Shown here in pieces: positions 33,108 to 41,527 of a DNA stretch of 64,000 nt (its first letter is position 1; every line of letters begins with the position of its first letter). This stretch comes from Saprospiraceae bacterium (GTDB lineage: Bacteria; Bacteroidota; Bacteroidia; Chitinophagales; Saprospiraceae). The stretch spans positions 1 through 64,000 of the forward strand of contig CATQHI010000001.1 of NCBI GenBank assembly GCA_958295895.1, written 5' to 3'. The notes beneath the pieces are model-generated. The model was not told the origin of the DNA. It worked only from the letters and a program-made list of their open reading frames with translations, and did no database searches. Made by a program: the position numbers and the translations under genes.

Positions 33108-34377
33108 GTGCGCTTCTCGTTTGACTTTCGCCCGGATACCGGTTCGCAGCGGCCGGTGTACCTCCAACTCGCCGACCTGGTCATCCGCGAGATCGAAGCG
33201 GGTCGTCTTCCGCCGGGCGCGCAGGTGCCGGGCACGCGGAAGCTGGCGAAGACCCTAGGCCTGAACCGAAATACGGTAGTCGCCGCCTACCAGGACGTAG
33301 AACAGCAGGGCTACCTCAGCGCGCGGCCGGGGGCGGGGTACTACGTGAGTGAGGCGCTGCCGCTGCGTCCGTCGGTTGGGCAGACTGAAGCTAGTGATGC
33401 ATCTGGGGCTAATTTTTCTTTTCGCAAGGTTACGTCCCACGCGGCGGAACCTGCGTCCCCGACGGTGTTGCGGATTACGGAGGGTGCACCGGACGTTCGG
33501 CTAGCCGATCTGCGGCCCCTCTACGCCACTGCCCGGCAACTCCTACAGCGACCGGCCGGCAAGCAACTCCTACGCTACGGGGAGGGTAGGGGAGACCACC
33601 GGCTGCGCAGCGCCCTGAGCTACTACCTTAACGTAAGCCGCGGCATACCGACCGAGCCGGACCGGCTGCTGATCACCCGGGGCAGTCAGCATGCCTTCCA
33701 GTTGGCCTGTACGCTACTCTTCCACCCCCCACCACCAGTACCCGACCACGGTGACGCTGACGGCCGAGCGGCGCATCCAGTTGCTGGAGCTGGCGCGTAC
33801 CCACCACTTTGCTATTCTGGAGGACGACTACGACTATGACTTCTACTACGAGCGGGCACCCCAACTACCGCTAGCTGCCCTGGATCGGGGGGCGCAGGTG
33901 ATCTAGATCGGCTCGTTCACGAAGGTGCTGGCCCCGAACCTGCGCATCGGCTACATGTACGGTCCGGCCGACTTCCTGGACGCTGTGCTGGCCCTGCGGC
34001 TCCGCTCCGACCGGCAGGGCGATCTGCTGCTGGAACGGGCTATGGCCTACTACCTGGAGAACGGGGAGGTGGACCGGCACCTGCGTAAGGTGCGCCCCGT
34101 GTACCGTAGCCGCCGTGACCTGCTGACGAATCTGCTCCAGGACACCTTTGGCGCCCGGATCAGCTTTACGCCGCCGCGGGGCGGGATGGCTACCTGGATT
34201 GAGTTTGCGCCTGGGCTTGACTACGCTGCTCGGTTGGCGCAGTTGCCGGAGGTGTGGGTGAGCCCTTCCTGGCGGGACTGGCAGGTGCGGCGGGGGTTGC
34301 GGATTGGGTTTGCTTCACTAAATGATAAGGAGATGCGGGCGGGGGTGGCAGCTTTGGGTAGAGTGTGTATGCCATGA
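33108..34377 (+). pseudogene. Decayed MocR/PdxR-type (GntR-aminotransferase) regulator
   Basis: From GTG 33108 the GntR winged helix is intact (PVYLQLADLVIREIEAGRLP, LAKTLGLNRNTVVAAYQDVE), as is the start of the aminotransferase-like domain (LLRYGEGRGDHRLRSALSYY, LLITRGSQHAFQLACTLLF). Near 33725 the frame breaks and about 45 family residues are missing before HHQYPTTVTLTAERRIQLLE. An in-frame TAG at 33904 replaces the Tyr codon expected before IGSFTKVLAP, the PLP-lysine site. The rest runs to 34377. Deletion, frameshift and nonsense codon mean it is not functional as a full protein. MocR proteins use PLP and control vitamin B6 or amino-acid genes. Confidence 0.85.
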
Positions 34378-34476
34378 GTATCACTGCTTGCCAAAGTGTG
34401 ACGGACGGGCTTTCGGGGTTGGCGGTAGGGAAGCGGGTCTTTCGATTGGTGTGACATTGGAAGAGTCGACGGGTAG

Positions 34477-34986
34477 CTACTTCCGCCTCCGGGGTGTGAG
34501 TGTCGGAGGTTTAACTGGCTGATAGCTCCGCAGACCCTGATCTCCGGTAAGTATCTCTACGGTGAATCTAGCGGCGGCGTAGAAGTTAGCCACCTCTTTG
34601 ATCGTTGCGTCGCCGAGTGAAAGCCTTTCTGCCGCCAGTTGTGGCCATTCGTCGGCAAGCCGCAGCAGAGTTTCGTTGTCCCACAAGTCACTTTGTTCGG
34701 AGAAGGCGGCCCAGGGAATTTCGTTGTTGACCGAGTCACGCAAGATTTGGGCAAATCGCTGCGCATGGTTGAAGCGGTCACCGGGGAGTTGACTAACGTA
34801 GTTTCCGGTTTCTATGATAGTGGCCAGCGGTAAGACGAGGGTGGTATTGGCGGTGATCTCGGATTGGATCTTCGCGTCAATTCGCTGGAAGTCCCAAAAA
34901 TCCTCGTCCGGTCCGCACCGATCGAAGCCAGGCAACTTCAGCCAGACGCAGAGCACGCTCGTATCTAGAACAACCACTTTCGCCAT
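34477..34986 (-). CDS. PIN-domain nuclease, partner of the upstream ATPase
   Basis: 169 aa. The PIN acidic site is visible: Asp8 in VVVLDTSVL, Glu59 in ATIIETGNYV, Asp126 in LSLGDATIKEV and Asp149 in EILTGDQGLRSY, the order and spacing of the family. PIN proteins are metal-dependent RNases (or DNases), often toxins. It starts 3 nt after the stop of the ATPase gene, so the two are one operon read leftwards. There is no VapB-like antitoxin; the pairing with an ABC-type ATPase suggests a defence module in which the ATPase senses and the PIN domain cuts. That role is inferred. Confidence 0.82.
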   Translation of the reverse strand: MAKVVVLDTSVLCVWLKLPGFDRCGPDEDFWDFQRIDAKIQSEITANTTLVLPLATIIETGNYVSQLPGDRFNHAQRFAQILRDSVNNEIPWAAFSEQSDLWDNETLLRLADEWPQLAAERLSLGDATIKEVANFYAAARFTVEILTGDQGLRSYQPVKPPTLTPRRRK

Positions 34987-34989
34987 CCC

Positions 34990-36240
34990 CTAGCTATGCA
35001 ACGCTTTTTCGAGTGCCCCCCGGGTAACGAGCTTACCGACGCTACCCCGCGCCATCAGGCGGGGCAGATGGTCGAGTTCTTCTAGCAGCTTTATAGCGCT
35101 GTTTCCGGTATTGTCCTCCCGGTAGACTAAGGATATGAAGGGAATCATTTCGTTACCAAAAGCGTCTAGCAGGGCAGGGTTGTGGGTCGTGCAGATGATG
35201 TCAATATTTCGTTCACTACCTATCTCGCGTAGAAAATCTACCAGCAAACGAGCGCGAGACGGGTGCATGCCATTATCGATCTCTTCCACGACCAGGAGGC
35301 TATGTGACCGAATAGTCAATAAAGCAGTCATGATGGAGATTAGACGAAGCGTGCCATCAGACATGCCGCGTGCATCTACGATGGTAGCGTGTCCGTTACC
35401 CCACGTTTCTTCGCAGTACAGCATAGCGTCCGTTTTGAAGCGACCGACGGCCTCTGTCCATATACGATTTACTTCCTTTTCTGGTAGCTGCCGTAGATAT
35501 TTTACCAACGTAGCTTCGATACGATTTTTGTCGAACGGCGACAGTGCGGCCAGCACACCCGCTGTGTTTGCGCCATTAGGCTGCAGTTCATCCGATATCT
35601 TAGCGTAGTCGCGTATTAATGATGGGATAGGATCGAATACGAAGATTGCGGAAAGGGCGTGGAGAAGCTCTTCGATGCCCTCCTCCACATCATCCGTAAG
35701 CGGGATAGTTCTTGCCTGACTAATGACCGAGTAGGACCTGCGTAGGTCTACCCGCTTATGTGGTCCGCGCTTGTTTGTAGCAAAGCGTACGGCGATGCTT
35801 GGTTGGTTAGGGTCGGTTTCATCGGTATAGAATAGCTTTCGTTCGTATGGCTTGCCCGTAGTTTTGTGCTTCCGTAGGCGGTTTAAATATTCTGAAACGA
35901 TTTCTATCCGGGACTCATCTAGCATTTCTAGTTCCAGGCCGTAGTGGTATTCGGTCTGTTGGTCCTCAAGGTGAGTAAGTACTACTTCGAGACGCGCGCG
36001 TTTTTGATCCTGACGAATAGCCCACTCCGTTCCTCCCCGAACACCGTCTCCGATAGAGCCATCCCCAGTAAATACCGCCGAGAGTGCCTCCCCCCTGGCG
36101 ATGTTTCTCAGAAAAATAAGTGCATCGAGTACATTGCTTTTACCGCTTGCGTTAGTGCCGATCAGAATAGTCAGCGGATCTACGTAGAGCGTAGCCTCCC
36201 CGAAGCTCTTCCAGTTCGTAAGTTTAAGCGATTTGATCAT
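34990..36240 (-). CDS. AAA/ABC-type ATPase (AAA15/AAA21-like) paired with a PIN nuclease
   Basis: 416 aa from ATG 36240; a TTG start 24 nt upstream is possible. It begins MIKSLKLTNWKSFGEA, typical of SMC/OLD-type ATPases. Walker A is LIGTNASGKSNVLDAL (about 28-35), the signature region ARGMSDGTLRLISIMTAL, Walker B SLLVVEEIDNGMHPSRA, then DIICTTHNPALLDAF (switch His). An insert of about 180 residues separates the halves, and there is no TOPRIM domain, unlike OLD nucleases. Related ATPases power PARIS, Gabija-like and other conflict systems together with a separate effector. Here the effector candidate is the PIN nuclease 3 nt downstream. The spacer upstream has a GC-rich repeat at 36282. Confidence 0.85.
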   Translation of the reverse strand: MIKSLKLTNWKSFGEATLYVDPLTILIGTNASGKSNVLDALIFLRNIARGEALSAVFTGDGSIGDGVRGGTEWAIRQDQKRARLEVVLTHLEDQQTEYHYGLELEMLDESRIEIVSEYLNRLRKHKTTGKPYERKLFYTDETDPNQPSIAVRFATNKRGPHKRVDLRRSYSVISQARTIPLTDDVEEGIEELLHALSAIFVFDPIPSLIRDYAKISDELQPNGANTAGVLAALSPFDKNRIEATLVKYLRQLPEKEVNRIWTEAVGRFKTDAMLYCEETWGNGHATIVDARGMSDGTLRLISIMTALLTIRSHSLLVVEEIDNGMHPSRARLLVDFLREIGSERNIDIICTTHNPALLDAFGNEMIPFISLVYREDNTGNSAIKLLEELDHLPRLMARGSVGKLVTRGALEKALHS

Positions 36241-36281
36241 CACCCGGTGATTCGTAGTTTGCAAGGTACGACTTACTCACT

Positions 36282-36302
36282 CCGCACCCGCGTCCCCGCC
36301 CC
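36282..36302. repeat. GC-rich dispersed repeat (forward)
   Basis: CCGCACCCGCGTCCCCGCCCC between the convergent-facing ends of the ATPase start and the metal operon end. It is identical to the 32661 copy over its core. Confidence 0.7.
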
Positions 36303-36378
36303 ATAACCCCCACCGAGGCCGAAGCCGTACCTGAAAACCAGGGTGCAGAGGAGTATCCGGAGGAATGGCAAGACAGCT

Positions 36379-37077
36379 CTACGAAGAATGATACCAAACC
36401 ATGTGAAAGTGGTCATACACCTGAAAGATCAGCAGCCCAATCCCCGCCACGATCAGCCCCCAGTTGACGACCGTGTAGAAGGTAGCGTAGTTCTCCCGGT
36501 GCCTCCACTTGGAGATGATGAAAACAATTGGAATTAACGCTATGATCTGGCCTATCTCCACCCCGACATTAAAGCAGACGATCTTGGCCAGGAACTGCTC
36601 CATACCCATGGCGAAGGATTGCAGTCTGGTGGATAGCCCGAACCCGTGGATCAGTCCGAACAGGAATACCATGCCGAGTAGGTTGGGAGATTTGGTGTTG
36701 AATACCCGCTCGAATCCGCCGAGGTTTTCGAAGCCCTTGTAGATGACGCTGACCGCGATGAGTCCGTCGACGAGGTGCTCGTCCGCCCGGATACCTAGGT
36801 AGGTGGCCCCGATGAGGGTGATGCTGTGCCCGATGGTGAATACGGTGATGAACCGCACGATATCGGCGAAATTACGCAGGAAGAAGAGCACCCCCACCAG
36901 GAAGAGGAGGTGATCGTAGCCGGTGACCATGTGCTTGGCCCCTACGTAGACGTAGGCGAGTAGCCCCCCCTCACTGAGGATGTGCTGGTCGGAACTGCCG
37001 ATGCCGTGCGCCTGTAGTGCCAGGGGCAGCAGGAGTAGAAAGGATGCGGTAAATAAGCTTGCTTTGAACTGCTTCAT
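36379..37077 (-). CDS. HupE/UreJ-family membrane permease
   Basis: 232 aa, signal-like first helix then about six more hydrophobic segments. Family motifs are AYVYVGAKHMVTGYDHLLFL (His and Asp in the membrane, about 43-62), FTIGHSITL (about 82) and FLFGLIHGFGLS (about 140). HupE/UreJ proteins import nickel or cobalt, and related ones occur with other metals. There is no hydrogenase or urease here; instead the gene is last in an operon with a TonB receptor and two His-rich proteins. I infer inner-membrane transport of a divalent metal (Ni, Co or Zn). The spacing to the preceding gene is 9 nt. Confidence 0.85.
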   Translation of the reverse strand: MKQFKASLFTASFLLLLPLALQAHGIGSSDQHILSEGGLLAYVYVGAKHMVTGYDHLLFLVGVLFFLRNFADIVRFITVFTIGHSITLIGATYLGIRADEHLVDGLIAVSVIYKGFENLGGFERVFNTKSPNLLGMVFLFGLIHGFGLSTRLQSFAMGMEQFLAKIVCFNVGVEIGQIIALIPIVFIISKWRHRENYATFYTVVNWGLIVAGIGLLIFQVYDHFHMVWYHSS

Positions 37078-37086
37078 AGGGTTGAA

Positions 37087-37749
37087 TTAATCGCAGGCGG
37101 TGGTCCGGTCGATGTCGCAGTAGGTGGCCCACCAGGGGTTGAAATTGGAGTCCTCCGCGTCGTTGCTCATCGCCAGTAGGGACTCGACGTCCTCGCCGTA
37201 GCGGAGGTGCATGTGGATGGGATCGCCGTGGGGGGAGCGGGAGATCACGTAGGTGTAGGGCATACAGTCGCCGGAGTAGTCTTCTACCTTTTTGAAGACG
37301 TCCCAGATCGAGGTCTTGGACTGCTCGGGAAAATAGTGCGGATCGGGACGGCTACCCACAAATTCGTAGCCGCACTCCGCCATTTTCTGGTCCATATTGT
37401 CGTGAGCGTAGAACACCATCTTCGTCAGTGAGCCAGCCTCCTCGTCGGTGGTCAGCTGTAGGCGGCCCGGATTTCGCGGGTCGTTCTGGGACATGGAATC
37501 ACCGGGGTTGAGGTGAAACTCACCGTTCATGGCCAGGTAGGTGAAGGCCGGGCGCTCCGTAGTGGAGGTGTAGTGGCTGTGGCCGTCTCCGCGTTCGTCC
37601 GGTCCGTGGGTGTGGGCGATTTCTTCCCCGCCCGGTCCGTGGGTGTGGGTATCGGGTCCGTGCTCGTGATCGTGACCGCAACCGAAGAATAAAGCCGTGA
37701 GAGCGATAAGAGTAGGGAACAGGAACACCCTGCGTAGCGTGTATTTCAT
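37087..37749 (-). CDS. Histidine-rich lipoprotein of the metal operon
   Basis: 220 aa. Signal peptide with lipobox LTALFFGC, then a His/Asp/Glu-rich stretch (DHEHGPDTHTHGPGGEEIAH and a similar repeat) in residues about 26-62 that would bind Zn, Ni or Co. The folded part (about 68-215) has Cys residues (ECGYEF, GDCMPY, TYCDIDRTTACD) that may pair, and SPHGDPIHMHLRYGED. No named domain was recognised. It lies between the TonB receptor (11-nt gap) and the permease (9-nt gap), so it probably passes metal between outer and inner membrane. The function is inferred from composition and context. Confidence 0.75.
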   Translation of the reverse strand: MKYTLRRVFLFPTLIALTALFFGCGHDHEHGPDTHTHGPGGEEIAHTHGPDERGDGHSHYTSTTERPAFTYLAMNGEFHLNPGDSMSQNDPRNPGRLQLTTDEEAGSLTKMVFYAHDNMDQKMAECGYEFVGSRPDPHYFPEQSKTSIWDVFKKVEDYSGDCMPYTYVISRSPHGDPIHMHLRYGEDVESLLAMSNDAEDSNFNPWWATYCDIDRTTACD

Positions 37750-37760
37750 GATTATTGGAT

Positions 37761-40040
37761 TTAGAAGGTATAGGTTACCCCGGCCATCAGGTTTCTGGTC
37801 GGAGCGGGGGTGAAGATTTGGGAGCCTACGTCGCCGAAGACGGTCTCCGAGTATAGGGTGTCGAATAGGTTGCGCACCTCCACGAAGATTCGTCCCCGGT
37901 TGGCGGAAAACTCATTGAAATTGTAGAATACGGTGAGGTTTGCCACGGTGTAGCCGGCGTAGCCGGCGGAATTATCCGCGTTGGTGAAGTAAGGACCCAC
38001 ATCCCGGAGCATGAACCGGCCGCCCAGTCCACTCCGCAGCGCGTAGGAGACGTCGAAGGTGGCGATGGTCTGCGGAATGTTTACGAGCTCTTTCCCGAGT
38101 ATACTAGTCTCGGGGTTGGTCATTACCTCCGTCTCGGTGTAGGAGAACGTTCCGCGCACGCGCAGGCCCGCTACGGGCTTCACTACGGCCTCGGATTCGA
38201 TACCGGAGCGCTTTGTTTTACCGACGTTCACGAAGTCGCCGGAACCGGGGGGGCTTTCCAGGATCTCGTTGGACGTGTTAAGAATATAGCCAACCACGTC
38301 CAGCTCCAGCCAGTCGATGCCGGTGTACCCGGCGCCCAGCTCGTACTGCCAGAGGGTGACGGGTTTGAGGACCAGGTCCCGCTCGTACTTGAGCGCGCTA
38401 TTCGGTAGCGAGAATCCGTTGGAGGCGCTCACGCGGATGTCGACCCCATCCACGACGGTAGACCGGAGTCCGAGCTTAGGCGTCACGTGGGACAACTGCC
38501 CGATCTCGTTCGAGAAGGACGGCTGCCCGGGGTCGTTGCTGTTGAAGGATCCGTAGAACTTGTCGTACCGCAGTCCGATGGACGGCCGCAGGTACCGACT
38601 GAGGCTAAACTCTGCCTGTGCGTAGGCCGATAGGGTCTGCACGTCGAAGTTTCGGTCGAGGATCTGCTCGCCCCGAACGCGTTGGCTGGTTCTCCACCGC
38701 ATCCGCTCCGTTCCTTCCGTATAGAATTCCGCGCCGGCGATCCAATCCAGGTCGACCGCTCCCAGTTGGTTGCTACCGTTCAGACTGGCGCCGGTGGCGT
38801 AGACGGTTCGCGTATTGAACCGCTCCGTCTGCCCACCGGGGTCCAGGCCGAACTTGGCAAAGCGGGTGAACTCTTGCTGCACGGCGTAGCCGAAGACGAG
38901 TAGGCGCAGGCTATCGTTGAAGGTGTGGTTGATGTCGAGCTTCTGGGAGTAGAACTGCTTGGCGCCCCCATCATTTTCGGCATTCACCTCCTGCATAGTG
39001 CGCAGCCTTCTATCGTTTACCCGTGCTTCGGAGATGTAGCCGGCGGCGTCCCATTCACTACGGTGACCCCGTAGGGACAGGGCCACGTCCGTTTTGTCGG
39101 TCAGCTGATAGGCCACCCGGCCCGTCAGGTTGCCGCGGAGGTTATTGGAGTTGGCCGCGTAGCCGTCCGACTGGAAGAACTGGAAGGCCAGGTTGGTCTG
39201 CAGGGGAGTTCCCCGCCGGCCGAGATCGATGCCCTTGCCGAGGGCGAACTGGGTGTTCAGTGTATTGAAGGAGCCGCCGGTGATGCTGACGTCCTGGTAG
39301 TTACCGCCCTTCCGGGTTTCCATTGCCAGCGTACCGCCCTCAGCGAACCGGCCGAAGAGTACCGAGGAGGGCCCCTTGTACACCTTGACCGTCTCCAGGT
39401 TCAGCGGGATGAGGATGTTTAGGTCCGCGTACCCATCCGAGTGCCCCTCGGCCTCGTTGAGCGATACCCCGTCGATCTGCGCGCCGGCCTGTCCCTCGTG
39501 TCCCCCGCCGCCGAAGCCGCGGATGGAAAACTGGTCGGCCACCCCGCCCTGATTGTAGGACAGAAGGTCGACACCGGGGACCTGTTCGATGATGCGGATC
39601 GGTAGGTCCAGGTTCAGCGTCTGGATTTGTTCCCGGTCCACCTCGTTGACCGTGATCGTCCGGTTCCGGGGGTCCAGGGCCGCCCCGCGAATTGTGATCT
39701 CACTCAGCAGGGTCTGCGAGGTACGCAATTCGAAGGTGAGCCGCCGTTCTTCGCTTGCCCGTAGCGTGATGGGCCGGGTGATGGACTCGAAGCCGATGGA
39801 GGAGACTACCACGGTGTAGTCGCCCGGGGCCAGGTTATCCAGTACGAACTGCCCCTCACCGTCGGTGATGGTACCTCTAGTGGTATTCTGTAGGGCTACA
39901 CTCGCCCCCTCCAGCCGATCGTCGTCGGAGTCACTGAGTACCGTTCCTGTGATGGACGCAGTTTCCTGCGCCTGTAGAATGCCAAATAAGCAGAGCAGGG
40001 CACACAGGAGGGTGCCCCGTAGGGGTAGAATTTTTTCCAT
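37761..40040 (-). CDS. TonB-dependent receptor, probable metal transporter
   Basis: 759 aa. Signal peptide (LCALLCLFGILQAQ), carboxypeptidase-like domain (about 26-110: TASITGTVLSDSDDDRLEGA), plug with PIRIIEQVPGVDLLSYNQGG, FSIRGFGGGGHEGQAGAQI, LETVKVYKGPSSVLFGRFAEGGTLAME, and a beta-barrel ending in a Phe (LMAGVTYTF). The length of about 760 residues fits siderophore or metal receptors rather than SusC. Its operon partners are two His-rich proteins and a HupE/UreJ permease, so the cargo is probably a metal ion or metallophore. No Zur- or Fur-like box was found upstream by eye. Confidence 0.9.
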   Translation of the reverse strand: MEKILPLRGTLLCALLCLFGILQAQETASITGTVLSDSDDDRLEGASVALQNTTRGTITDGEGQFVLDNLAPGDYTVVVSSIGFESITRPITLRASEERRLTFELRTSQTLLSEITIRGAALDPRNRTITVNEVDREQIQTLNLDLPIRIIEQVPGVDLLSYNQGGVADQFSIRGFGGGGHEGQAGAQIDGVSLNEAEGHSDGYADLNILIPLNLETVKVYKGPSSVLFGRFAEGGTLAMETRKGGNYQDVSITGGSFNTLNTQFALGKGIDLGRRGTPLQTNLAFQFFQSDGYAANSNNLRGNLTGRVAYQLTDKTDVALSLRGHRSEWDAAGYISEARVNDRRLRTMQEVNAENDGGAKQFYSQKLDINHTFNDSLRLLVFGYAVQQEFTRFAKFGLDPGGQTERFNTRTVYATGASLNGSNQLGAVDLDWIAGAEFYTEGTERMRWRTSQRVRGEQILDRNFDVQTLSAYAQAEFSLSRYLRPSIGLRYDKFYGSFNSNDPGQPSFSNEIGQLSHVTPKLGLRSTVVDGVDIRVSASNGFSLPNSALKYERDLVLKPVTLWQYELGAGYTGIDWLELDVVGYILNTSNEILESPPGSGDFVNVGKTKRSGIESEAVVKPVAGLRVRGTFSYTETEVMTNPETSILGKELVNIPQTIATFDVSYALRSGLGGRFMLRDVGPYFTNADNSAGYAGYTVANLTVFYNFNEFSANRGRIFVEVRNLFDTLYSETVFGDVGSQIFTPAPTRNLMAGVTYTF

Positions 40041-40217
40041 TATGTAGTATTGGGACCCTAGCAGTGCTACGGTCGCCCGGGCAGAGGACCTACCCGATGA
40101 TTGTTAAATTAATTGATCAAGCCACGTCGTGCGGGCGCAGTCGAGCATGGGCACACAGCTACAGCTGCGCACCGGATACTCGTACGGTAGGCCGTCAAAA
40201 GAACGGAGAACCTAGCG

Positions 40218-40643
40218 CTAGACGTGGTGGTCGGGAGGTGGCGTGGCGGTCCGCAAAAACGGAGCGGCCGGAAGCTGCTGGTCGAACAGGGGAATTTTCC
40301 TGTTCTCCCAACCGACCGGGCCGGGTGGTACAGGTTCCCGAACGAACACGTGCAGAATCTTATCGAAGGAGAACTTCAGCCGGTCGTCCGGTGAAACCGG
40401 AGCATCGTCGTTTTCGGCAAGCGCTGTCTCAGCGGCATCCAGCAGCCGGTGGTCGTGGTCGGCACCCGCTGCGCCCGCATGGTGGGAATGGTGTGCGTGG
40501 TGGGTATGCCCGTCCGTCAAATAGTGACTCAGGGAGTGGGCTACCTCAAACAGGGTGTGGTGGAACGTCCCTCCCAAAAGGACGAGCAGGGCCAGACTAA
40601 GCAGGCATCTTTTCAGCGTAAGATGTCTAGGGGTTGGTCGCAA
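40218..40643 (-). CDS. Small His-rich membrane-anchored protein, first gene of the metal operon
   Basis: 141 aa. No ATG fits; TTG at 40643 is the likely start (LRPTPRHLTLKR...). One hydrophobic helix (about 13-29) is followed by a His cluster (LSHYLTDGHTHHAHHSHHAG, about 36-56) and a Pro-rich C-terminus ending PPPDHHV. It resembles small periplasmic metal-binding proteins linked to metal TonB receptors. The gap to the receptor gene is 177 nt, so it may be cotranscribed or have its own promoter. Function is inferred from composition; the start codon is uncertain. Confidence 0.6.
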   Translation of the reverse strand: MRPTPRHLTLKRCLLSLALLVLLGGTFHHTLFEVAHSLSHYLTDGHTHHAHHSHHAGAAGADHDHRLLDAAETALAENDDAPVSPDDRLKFSFDKILHVFVREPVPPGPVGWENRKIPLFDQQLPAAPFLRTATPPPDHHV

Positions 40644-40745
40644 TATGAATCGAAAGTCTGTTGGCCTTGTGAGGTAGTTACGTTGAAGCCGGAGGGTTTG
40701 GTTTACGGGGGAGGGGAAATCTGTGACTTTAGTGGGCGGGGTATG

Positions 40746-40769
40746 GGGGCGGGGCCGCAGGTGCGGGGC
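40746..40769. repeat. GC-rich dispersed repeat (reverse)
   Basis: Reverse-strand copy; its complement reads CCCCGCACCTGCGGCCCCGC. It lies upstream of the metal operon, at the left edge of an 880-bp spacer (40644-41527). Confidence 0.65.
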
Positions 40770-40920
40770 TTTAGGTAGTGACGCACCTCCCGCAGTTGGA
40801 CTTCAGATTCACGCAAGAATCCAAGTACGTCAGCGACGATGTGGCGCAGTGGCCTAGCGAAGCCGTCGAAGCAATGGACAACCCAGGTTAGGCTAAGCCA
40901 CTCACCGGAAAAGTACAACG

Positions 40921-41250
40921 GAGCGGTTGGCCAATGCTGCGGCCGAGATCGAGCGCGGCGAGTTCGTCATTCTGGAAGACCTGGAAAAGGAAGTCGGGAC
41001 ATGGTAGATAGACTGTTCCGAATAATCTTCGCCCGTTCGGCTCAAAGTAAACTGCGCAGCATCCACCGATGTAACGCCGAGAACGTGACCGATGGCTACG
41101 CTCGTAAGGTCAGCCGGGGTTTGGTTCAGGAAGCACGTGGCTTCGATTAAGGTGGAACAACGGGCTTCGAAGATTGCCGATGGCTTACTAAGACCAGGGG
41201 AGCGGTTTCCGAGCTGTGAAAACATGGTTTATGTCAGGTCCTTGGGTTTG
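40921..41250 (+). pseudogene. Relic RelE/ParE-type toxin-antitoxin module
   Basis: The antitoxin 3' end is readable (LANAAAEIERGEFVILEDLE, stop at 41005-41007), but its 5' part is in broken frames. The toxin ATG at 41001 overlaps that stop (ATGGTAG), the classical coupling. The toxin reads LFRIIFARSAQSKLRSIHRC in one frame to 41150, but the continuing family pattern (IKVEQRASKIADGLLRPG) is in another frame from about 41140. So both genes are damaged. The family is judged from pattern only. Confidence 0.5.
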
Positions 41251-41527
41251 GTAGGGCGGCTGCCGGCTATGCGCTCAGGCTCGTGGGGGCGTGGTAGGCG
41301 ATCGTTGGGTTTCCTGTACCTCTGTGAACACTACAGCCGTAGTGTTTCAGATTTGACAGATTTCAGCGTGCGGTCAGGTCTGATTTACTGATTTTTAGAG
41401 GGGGCGGGGGGGAAGAACTTGACCTGGTTTCTCCAACCCGCATTGTCCTGGCATAGGGACTCCCACAACAGAAAGCCCAGGTCTCACTATGTGGATGGGT
41501 GTAACCTGGCAGTTTCCTTCTAGAAAC

